Positions 14,796 through 20,017 of a stretch of 20,017 bases of DNA are shown in pieces. Each line of letters starts with the position of its first letter. The stretch's first letter is position 1. The notes beneath the pieces are model-generated. The model made no database searches. It worked only from the letters and a program-made list of their open reading frames with translations, and had not been told where the DNA came from. Source of the DNA: a virus; the IMG/VR virus record IMGVR_UViG_3300025880_000150, positions 1 through 20,017 of that record; one strand, 5' to 3'. A program made the translations under genes and the position numbers.

Positions 14796-16231
14796 TGGAA
14801 CATTTTTATGACGGTCAAGTAAGGCGTTATGTTACTCAAATGGTAAGACTTATGAGTAACTTTTCTGTCAAAGACGGAAAAGGTAACCTTACACAAATAC
14901 CTGTAACTTATGGTGATCTTACACGTCAGGTTGCAAATATTATACGTGACAATACTGAAAACAAAATACCTAGTGCGCCGCGTATTGCTGTGCATGTAAC
15001 TGGTATGGAAATAGATAGAGAACGTACAAGTGACGCTAGTTATGTTAGTAAAGTTAATATTAGAGAACGTGCATATGATAATGCAGGTCAAGAATATTTA
15101 AATTACGAAGGAAAGAACTATACTGTCGAACGTTTAATGCCTACACCTTATAAACTTACTTTCAATTGTGACATTTGGTCTACAAACACCGATATGAAAC
15201 TACAAATACTTGAACAAATATTAGTATTGTTTAATCCTAGTTTAGAAGTACAAACTACTGACAACTATATTGATTGGACTAGTTTAAGTGTTGTCATGCT
15301 AGACAGTGTTACATGGAGTTCAAGAAGTGTTCCCGTAGGAGTTGATAGCGAAATTGATGTTTCAACATTAACATTTACAACACCTATCTATATTAGTCCA
15401 CCAGTAAAAGTAAAAAGACTTGGTGTTATTACAAATATTATAACAAGTATATTTGATGAAAATACAGGAACATTAGATTTAGGATTAAGTATGCCTACTT
15501 TGAATGCATATGATGATGCTGTTGTGCCTGGCGTTGCAGATAAAAACGGTCAACGTTCAGTAGAAACAACTGCGGCTAAACATGTAGTCGGTACTAACTA
15601 TCAAGATTATGGTATATATGTAACTGGCACATTGGCTCAAATAGAAAGCCGTGGCATAGTAGGAGCAACAAGTTGGAGGCAGATATTAGACAGTCATCCT
15701 GGACAGTATCAAGACGATATTAGTAGAATATATTTTACAAAATTAAACGAAACTACACACGAAGTAACTGGTACAATTAGTATCAACTCAATGGACGAAT
15801 CGCAACTTATAATAAACTGGGACACAGACACGTTCCCAAGTAATAGTATTATACAAGGCCCTATTAGAAACAACAACCAATGGACATCAATTGATTATAT
15901 TATTGATCCACAAAAAACTGTACCAACAGCGGTAATGAAAGGGTTAGGCGGTAGAATACTATTGCTAAATGACATTGGCGATGCTAGTAACGTAGAAGGC
16001 GCAGATGCTTGGAGAGGTTTCTCAGGAGATTTAGTTGCTAAACGTAACGATATTGTTGAATGGGACGGTCAAAGTTGGGTAATTGTATTTGAAGCGGCTA
16101 AGAAAAAAGAAGTTACATATGTAACTAATCTAAATACAGGTATTCAGTATCGCTGGGACGGCGAAGAATGGCTGTTAAGTGTTGAGGGACTATATCCAGG
16201 AGGCACCTGGCGCATCGCCCTTAACGGCTAA
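14795..16231 (+). CDS. gp15: Tail sheath stabiliser/completion protein gp15
   Basis: Caps the finished tail and joins it to the neck. The N-terminal half matches the gp15 family: MEHFYDGQVRRYVTQMVRLM at the start (T4 gp15 likewise has FY...RRY), IPVTYGDLTRQVANIIRDN, NYTVERLMPTPYKLTFN, ILEQILVLFNPSLEVQTTDN and TTPIYISPPVKVKRLGVITN. T4 gp15 has 272 residues; here 478, the extra being C-terminal. The extension carries two Trp/Gly modules, KRNDIVEWDGQSWVIVF (about 416-432) and VTNLNTGIQYRWDGEEWLLS (about 443-462) followed by PGGTWRI. It is co-transcribed with gp14, sharing one base with its stop codon, and no terminator follows before the Nudix gene. Confidence 0.9.
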   Translation: MEHFYDGQVRRYVTQMVRLMSNFSVKDGKGNLTQIPVTYGDLTRQVANIIRDNTENKIPSAPRIAVHVTGMEIDRERTSDASYVSKVNIRERAYDNAGQEYLNYEGKNYTVERLMPTPYKLTFNCDIWSTNTDMKLQILEQILVLFNPSLEVQTTDNYIDWTSLSVVMLDSVTWSSRSVPVGVDSEIDVSTLTFTTPIYISPPVKVKRLGVITNIITSIFDENTGTLDLGLSMPTLNAYDDAVVPGVADKNGQRSVETTAAKHVVGTNYQDYGIYVTGTLAQIESRGIVGATSWRQILDSHPGQYQDDISRIYFTKLNETTHEVTGTISINSMDESQLIINWDTDTFPSNSIIQGPIRNNNQWTSIDYIIDPQKTVPTAVMKGLGGRILLLNDIGDASNVEGADAWRGFSGDLVAKRNDIVEWDGQSWVIVFEAAKKKEVTYVTNLNTGIQYRWDGEEWLLSVEGLYPGGTWRIALNG

Positions 16232-16239
16232 TTATTTGT

Positions 16240-16680
16240 ATGAACCAGATAATTTGCAGTGGAACTCTATTCTACAGTTTAAAAACACAACGTTTTCTCT
16301 TATTACATCGTGCTCATGGCAAGACTAAAAACTTATGGGGTTTAGTAGGCGGCACGGGCGAAGGTAAAGAAACACCTTGGGAAGTACTTAAACGTGAAAT
16401 TACTGAAGAAGTAGGGTTTGAACCTAAAATCGAAAAAACAATTCCGTTAGAAACTTTTATATCAACCGATCATCAATTCCAATTCCACACTTACTTGTGT
16501 GCAGTTAAAGAAGAATTTATTCCTGCTTTAAATGGAGAACATGATGGATATGCATGGGTTAAAAGTGGTAGTTGGCCTAAACCATTGCACCACGGTTTAC
16601 GCAATACACTACAAAGTAAAATCAATCAAAGTAAATTAGAAACTGTTACAAAAGTTTTAAATTTACTTGACAAAGAATAG
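16240..16680 (+). CDS. Nudix hydrolase
   Basis: Nudix enzymes cleave nucleoside diphosphates linked to another group X. The complete Nudix box is present at about 38-60, GTGEGKE, seven residues, then REITEEVGF, fitting G-x5-E-x7-REUxEExGU exactly. The rest of the 146 residues form a typical small Nudix domain (start IICSGTLFYSLKTQRFLLLHR). The substrate cannot be deduced: oxidised nucleotides, NDP-sugars or capped RNA are possible, and being upstream of the heptose genes makes NDP-sugar turnover tempting but unproven. It lies 8 bases after gp15 without its own obvious promoter. The -35 element for the next operon is inside its last codons. Confidence 0.88.
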   Translation: MNQIICSGTLFYSLKTQRFLLLHRAHGKTKNLWGLVGGTGEGKETPWEVLKREITEEVGFEPKIEKTIPLETFISTDHQFQFHTYLCAVKEEFIPALNGEHDGYAWVKSGSWPKPLHHGLRNTLQSKINQSKLETVTKVLNLLDKE

Positions 16681-16695
16681 ATAGTAAGTTATAAT
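16667..16695 (+). promoter_or_regulatory. Perfect sigma70 promoter, TTGACA-17-TATAAT
   Basis: TTGACA at 16667-16672 and TATAAT at 16690-16695 with exactly 17 bases between, followed by AAATT and the ATG at 16701. Both hexamers and the spacer are ideal. No Shine-Dalgarno lies between the -10 and the ATG, so the transcript would begin at or within a base or two of the start codon. It should drive the heptose cassette with host RNA polymerase. Confidence 0.85.
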
Positions 16696-16700
16696 AAATT

Positions 16701-17843
16701 ATGAAAGTCTTAGTAATCGGAGATGTAATAATTGACAAGTATGTGTATGGCACTAGTTCGCGAATTAGTCCTGAAGCACCAGTGCCTGTAATTACATATA
16801 TCGAAGAAAAAGAAACATTAGGCGGCGCAGGTCTTGTATATGAAAATTTAAAGAACTTAGATGTAGATGTTACATTGTTTGAAATAGATCAACCACGTAG
16901 TGTAAAGACACGTATCATGTGTGACGGACATTATATTACACGTATAGATGATGACAAGCCGGCAAAAGGAATGGAAGTACTAAAACAAGTACAAGAAACT
17001 GACTTTTCAAAATATGACTTTGTTGTACTAAGTGACTACAACAAAGGTGTTTTAGATGAAGCAAAAGATATTATTGCACACATTAACAAGTATAATTGTA
17101 AAGTAATTGTTGATCCAAAAGAAAATGCTTGGTTCTACGAAGGTGCTTGGTTGGTAAAACCTAACTACAACGAATTTCATGACTTAGGATTTGATGAATG
17201 GCAAGGTAATATTATTACAACTAATGCTGGCGAAGAAGTTATTGCACACATTGATGGTAAAAACTATGAGATCGAAGTAGAAACAGTTGAAGTATCAGAT
17301 GTTACTGGTGCAGGTGATTGCTTTATGGCCGCATTTGTTTATGGTCTTACAAAAGGTTACACACATAAAAAATGTTTAGAAATAGCAACAAAGGGTTCTA
17401 CTAAAAGTGTAAAGCATAGTGGCACATACCAATTATTAAAAGAAGATTTAGAAAATACTATTGTGTTTACTAACGGGTGTTTTGATATATTACACACAGG
17501 ACATTTTGAATTATTAAAGGCGGCTAAAGAAAAAGGTGATAAACTTATTGTAGGGCTCAATGACGACAATAGCGTAAAACGATTGAAGGGCAATAGCAGG
17601 CCAATTAATCCTGTAGAAATACGTAAAAAACAATTAGAAATTTTATCTTGGGTAGACGAAGTTATTGTGTTTAGTGAAGACACACCATACAATTTAATTA
17701 AATCACTAAAGCCGACCTTAATTGTAAAGGGTGGCGATTATAAAGTTAACGAAGTAGTAGGACACGACTTAACTAGTGTATACATTGTTCCTACAGTTGA
17801 AGACTTTTCAACTACAAGTATATTAGAGAAAATAAATGAATGA
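16701..17843 (+). CDS. hldE: HldE-type heptose 7-phosphate kinase / 1-phosphate adenylyltransferase
   Basis: A bifunctional enzyme of ADP-heptose synthesis: kinase acting on D-glycero-D-manno-heptose 7-phosphate, then adenylyltransferase on the 1-phosphate. Residues 1 to about 250 are a PfkB-type kinase with GDVIIDKY, RISPEAPVP (22-30), GGAG (41-44), SDYNKGVL and the DVTGAGD catalytic motif (200-206). From about 253 a nucleotidyltransferase follows with FTNGCFDILHTGH (256-268), RLKGNSRPINP, VKGGDY (342-347) and a final STTSI motif. E. coli HldE has 477 residues, so at 380 the kinase half is compact, with deletions near residues 60 and 165 relative to E. coli. All catalytic motifs appear retained. 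It is the first gene after the sigma70 promoter and overlaps hldD by 8 bases. Confidence 0.9.
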   Translation: MKVLVIGDVIIDKYVYGTSSRISPEAPVPVITYIEEKETLGGAGLVYENLKNLDVDVTLFEIDQPRSVKTRIMCDGHYITRIDDDKPAKGMEVLKQVQETDFSKYDFVVLSDYNKGVLDEAKDIIAHINKYNCKVIVDPKENAWFYEGAWLVKPNYNEFHDLGFDEWQGNIITTNAGEEVIAHIDGKNYEIEVETVEVSDVTGAGDCFMAAFVYGLTKGYTHKKCLEIATKGSTKSVKHSGTYQLLKEDLENTIVFTNGCFDILHTGHFELLKAAKEKGDKLIVGLNDDNSVKRLKGNSRPINPVEIRKKQLEILSWVDEVIVFSEDTPYNLIKSLKPTLIVKGGDYKVNEVVGHDLTSVYIVPTVEDFSTTSILEKINE

Positions 17844-18678
17844 TAAACTAAAAATATTAATTACAGGTCCTGATGGATTTATAGCAAAGAATTTAAAAAA
17901 ATACCTAATGAGCAAAGGGCATGGTATTGCTGAATATGATTTTATAGAAAATGTAGTACCTGATTGCAGTCAATTTGATAAAGTTATACACTTAGGTGCA
18001 ATATCAAGTACAACAGAACGCGATGTTGAAAAAGTTTTGAAACAAAATTTAGACTTTAGTCATAGATTATTACAAGTATGTGATATGCAAGGAGTTGATT
18101 TAATTTATGCATCAAGTGCTAGTGTATATGGTGATGGTCAACAGTTCAATGAAGATGCTACTAAGCAACCACAAAGTCCATATTCGTGGTCAAAATATTT
18201 GTTTGATCGTGGTGTAGAAATGATTAAATGGGAAGATTATAAATGTAATATTAAAGGGTTACGCTTCTTTAATGTATACGGAGAACATGAAGAACACAAA
18301 GACGATCAAATGAGTGTGTTTCATAAATTTACAAAACAAGCAAAAGAAACAGGCAAAGTGCATCCTTTTGAAGGAAGTGACGAATACTTGCGTGACTTTA
18401 TTTACGTTGGTGATGTATGTAAAATTATTGAGAAGATGATGTATGTTGATGAGATGGGTATCTACAATGTAGGAATGGGTAAAACAACTAGTTTTGGATC
18501 TATTGCTAATACTATTGCAGACAAATACAATGCAACTGTAGAACCTATTCCAATGCCTAGTGCATTAAAAGGACAATATCAAAAATATACTTGTAGTGAT
18601 AATACAAAACTTTTAAAAGCAATAGGTGACTTTAAATTTACAACACCTGAAGAATGGATTAACGATGCTAAAATTTGA
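17836..18678 (+). CDS. hldD: HldD-type ADP-heptose 6-epimerase
   Basis: A short-chain-dehydrogenase-type epimerase expected to turn ADP-D-glycero-heptose into ADP-L-glycero-D-manno-heptose. It has the NADP-binding loop GPDGFIA (11-17), AISSTTERD (55-63), YASSASVYG (91-99), catalytic Y116 and K120 in PYSWSK, FFNVYGEHE, LRDFIYVGDV and LKGQYQKYT. Compared with E. coli HldD (310 residues), AISSTTE corresponds to ACSSTTE and LKGQYQ to LKGRYQ, which separates it from generic UDP-sugar epimerases. With 280 residues it is slightly short. It overlaps hldE by 8 bases and the following oxygenase by 14 bases, so the operon is very tightly packed. Confidence 0.9.
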   Translation: MNDKLKILITGPDGFIAKNLKKYLMSKGHGIAEYDFIENVVPDCSQFDKVIHLGAISSTTERDVEKVLKQNLDFSHRLLQVCDMQGVDLIYASSASVYGDGQQFNEDATKQPQSPYSWSKYLFDRGVEMIKWEDYKCNIKGLRFFNVYGEHEEHKDDQMSVFHKFTKQAKETGKVHPFEGSDEYLRDFIYVGDVCKIIEKMMYVDEMGIYNVGMGKTTSFGSIANTIADKYNATVEPIPMPSALKGQYQKYTCSDNTKLLKAIGDFKFTTPEEWINDAKI

Positions 18679-19309
18679 TGACTTAGAGTTACATCAATTA
18701 TTTTCAGTTCCTGTAGGTGTAGTTCGTATGCCCAAATTAGATGATAAAATACGCAAAAGTCTTATTGAAAGTAAAGAAGTTGTACTAAGACCAAATCCCA
18801 ATAAGCCAAATGATAAACTAGAAGTTTTAAATGATTATGAAGAATTGAAACAATCAATTACAAAACAAGTAAGTGACTTTATACACGGATGTTTAGGCTA
18901 TAGTAATAGTGTTGAATTTAAAATAACTAATAGTTGGATTAGCAAACAACCACCTGGTGAACATGTTAATATGCACAATCATGCAAATAGTTTAGTAAGT
19001 GCAGTTTATTATTTACAAACACCTACAAATTGTGGTAGATTAATTTTACATAAGCGCAAGCATTTTGATAATATGTTTAGTGAAACAGTTGATATTCCTG
19101 TTAGTAATTTTACTCCTGTAAGTAGCACAGGATGGCCATTTGAAGTAGAAGAAGATATGTTAATTATTTTTCCTAGTAACGTAGAACACAGTGTAGAACC
19201 TAATTCAAGTAATCAAGATAGGTATAGTCTTGCAACAAACTTTTTTGCGTTTGGCACATTTGGTTATGATAAAGTAAAACAATTGGAGATAAAACAATGG
19301 AAAGACTAG
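18665..19309 (+). CDS. 2OG-Fe(II) oxygenase family protein, copy C
   Basis: A 214-residue third paralog of the two minus-strand oxygenases. It shows HMNMHNHANS-like NMHNHANSLVSAVYYLQTP at about 99-117, SNVEHSVEP with the distal His near 178, and RYSLATNFFAFGTFG near 189-203. I chose the ATG at 18665, giving MLKFDDLELHQLFSVPVG, because the earlier ATG at 18626 is deep inside hldD and adds 13 residues unlike the paralogs. It lies within the ADP-heptose operon between hldD and the cupin gene, overlapping each by about 14 bases, which suggests that this copy acts in the same pathway or on its product. Confidence 0.8.
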   Translation: MLKFDDLELHQLFSVPVGVVRMPKLDDKIRKSLIESKEVVLRPNPNKPNDKLEVLNDYEELKQSITKQVSDFIHGCLGYSNSVEFKITNSWISKQPPGEHVNMHNHANSLVSAVYYLQTPTNCGRLILHKRKHFDNMFSETVDIPVSNFTPVSSTGWPFEVEEDMLIIFPSNVEHSVEPNSSNQDRYSLATNFFAFGTFGYDKVKQLEIKQWKD

Positions 19310-19722
19310 AAGGCAAAGTAGATAAAGGTTGGGGATTCGAATTAATTTGGGCAACTAATGAACACTACTGTGGTAAAATGATGGTGTTTACTAAAAAAGG
19401 TAATAAATTTAGTATGCATTTTCATAAAGAAAAAGACGAATCATGGTTTGTAAATGAAGGAAGTTTTATTGTAAGATGGATTGATACTAAAACTGCAACA
19501 CTGTTTAGTCAAACACTTACACAAGGAATGACGTGGCGCAATAAACCTTTATTGCCACATCAATTAGAAGCACTTGAAGATAATAGTAGCATTACTGAAG
19601 TAAGTACTGCTGATAGTGTGGAAGACAATTATAGGCTTATACCTGGTGATAGCCAAGAAGGTTTACTGGACGAAATAAAAGGAAAAGTAGCAGATGAGCG
19701 ATCCGAAGATAGTATGGAGTAA
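19297..19722 (+). CDS. Cupin-fold protein in the heptose operon
   Basis: A 141-residue single-domain cupin. The metal-binding pattern is MHFHKEKDESWFV at about 40-52, with H41, H43 and E48, and a strand GSFIVRW. The second motif is less conserved (PLLPHQLEAL with the His at about 88). SITEVSTADSVEDNYRLIPGD is typical of cupins acting on sugar phosphates or of mannose-6-phosphate isomerase-like proteins. Its exact reaction is unknown: an isomerase, epimerase or binding protein for the heptose pathway are possibilities. The start overlaps the oxygenase end by 13 bases and its end overlaps gmhB by 29 bases, so all five genes are translationally interlocked. Confidence 0.8.
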   Translation: MERLEGKVDKGWGFELIWATNEHYCGKMMVFTKKGNKFSMHFHKEKDESWFVNEGSFIVRWIDTKTATLFSQTLTQGMTWRNKPLLPHQLEALEDNSSITEVSTADSVEDNYRLIPGDSQEGLLDEIKGKVADERSEDSME

Positions 19723-20017
19723 TGATGTTAATATTGACTTTTATAAACCCGACTATATTGCACCAAAGTGTGTAGTTGGTTTAGATCGTGATGGTGTCAT
19801 TAATAAAGACATTCGTGATTATGTTTATAAGGTAGATGATTGGGAGTTCGAAGAAGGCAGTTTAGATGCTGTTGTAAAATTACGTAAACTCGGACATAAA
19901 ATTGTTATCATTACAAATCAAGGTGGAATCGAAAAGGGCATTTACAGTCAGGAAGATGTAGAAAAAGTACATACTCATATGTTTCAAAAACTAGGAGAAG
20001 CAGGGTGTCCTAGTATT
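19694..20017 (+). CDS. gmhB: GmhB-type heptose bisphosphate phosphatase, N-terminal part
   Basis: The first 108 codons of a HAD-family phosphatase that leaves the window. LDRDGVINKD at 30-39 supplies the nucleophile D31 and the acid D33 and is characteristic of GmhB, which removes the 7-phosphate from heptose 1,7-bisphosphate. Next come the HAD lid stretch up to WEFEEGSLDAV, then ITNQGGIEKG with the conserved Thr-Asn-Gln. A roughly 25-residue leader before the catalytic loop is longer than in typical GmhB. It overlaps the cupin gene by 29 bases. Related HAD histidinol-phosphatase enzymes share this pattern, so the name rests partly on the neighbouring hldE and hldD. Confidence 0.82.
   Translation, partial: MSDPKIVWSNDVNIDFYKPDYIAPKCVVGLDRDGVINKDIRDYVYKVDDWEFEEGSLDAVVKLRKLGHKIVIITNQGGIEKGIYSQEDVEKVHTHMFQKLGEAGCPSI

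Noticed and set aside
18626-18664. Upstream ATG for oxygenase copy C
   Set aside because: It would overlap hldD by over 50 bases and add residues not seen in the paralogs; the ATG at 18665 is better.
1-20017. tRNA genes, CRISPR arrays, insertion sequences or integrase/attachment sites
   Set aside because: By eye I found no cloverleaf-like stretch, no regularly spaced repeats and no transposase or integrase motifs; short coding gaps leave little room for them.

Overview
The window looks like a piece of a T4-type (contractile-tail) phage genome from a marine host. The head, neck and tail proteins resemble, from memory, the T4-like myoviruses of marine cyanobacteria and SAR11/Pelagibacter. The DNA is clearly AT-rich, and SAR11 is my best guess for the host, but nothing here proves it. 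There are almost no gaps between genes, no tRNA, no CRISPR array and no insertion sequence. The longest non-coding stretches are around 100 bases.

Left part (1 to about 10,570), minus strand: the late structural and packaging block. Read 5'->3' on the minus strand it runs: sheath gp18 (with a very large insertion), tube gp19, a tube-like structural protein, a small conserved protein, head-completion gp4, a methyltransferase, small terminase gp16, two conserved proteins of unknown role, large terminase gp17, and the start of another conserved protein that leaves the window. Late-promoter octamers (NNTAAATA, mostly GATAAATA) precede most of these units. Terminator-like hairpins separate three of them.

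Middle (10,600-13,600): a small HNH-type zinc protein on the plus strand overlaps tail-to-tail with a minus-strand metabolic mini-operon. That operon holds two tandem 2OG-Fe(II) oxygenase paralogs followed by a T4 gp1-like dNMP kinase, each pair sharing an ATGA overlap. It sits behind a sigma70-type promoter (TTGACA, 17 bp, TATTAT). Upstream of it lies neck gp13.

Right part (13,600-20,017), plus strand: neck gp14 and tail-completion gp15 diverge from gp13 through back-to-back late promoters and are followed by a Nudix hydrolase. A second sigma70-type promoter, a perfect TTGACA-17-TATAAT match, then drives overlapping genes for ADP-heptose synthesis: hldE, hldD, a third 2OG-Fe(II) oxygenase, a cupin protein, and the start of gmhB, cut by the window edge.

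Two patterns stand out. First, several promoter-proximal genes have the -10 element only about 5-6 bases before the ATG and no usable Shine-Dalgarno on the predicted transcript, which predicts leaderless mRNAs. Genes with a promoter further upstream mostly have a Shine-Dalgarno. Second, a short Trp/Gly-rich module recurs five times inside the sheath insertion and again near the C-termini of gp14 and gp15, so three tail and neck proteins share it. The heptose cassette suggests that the phage makes an activated sugar for the host surface, its own particle or some other acceptor; which one cannot be told from this window.
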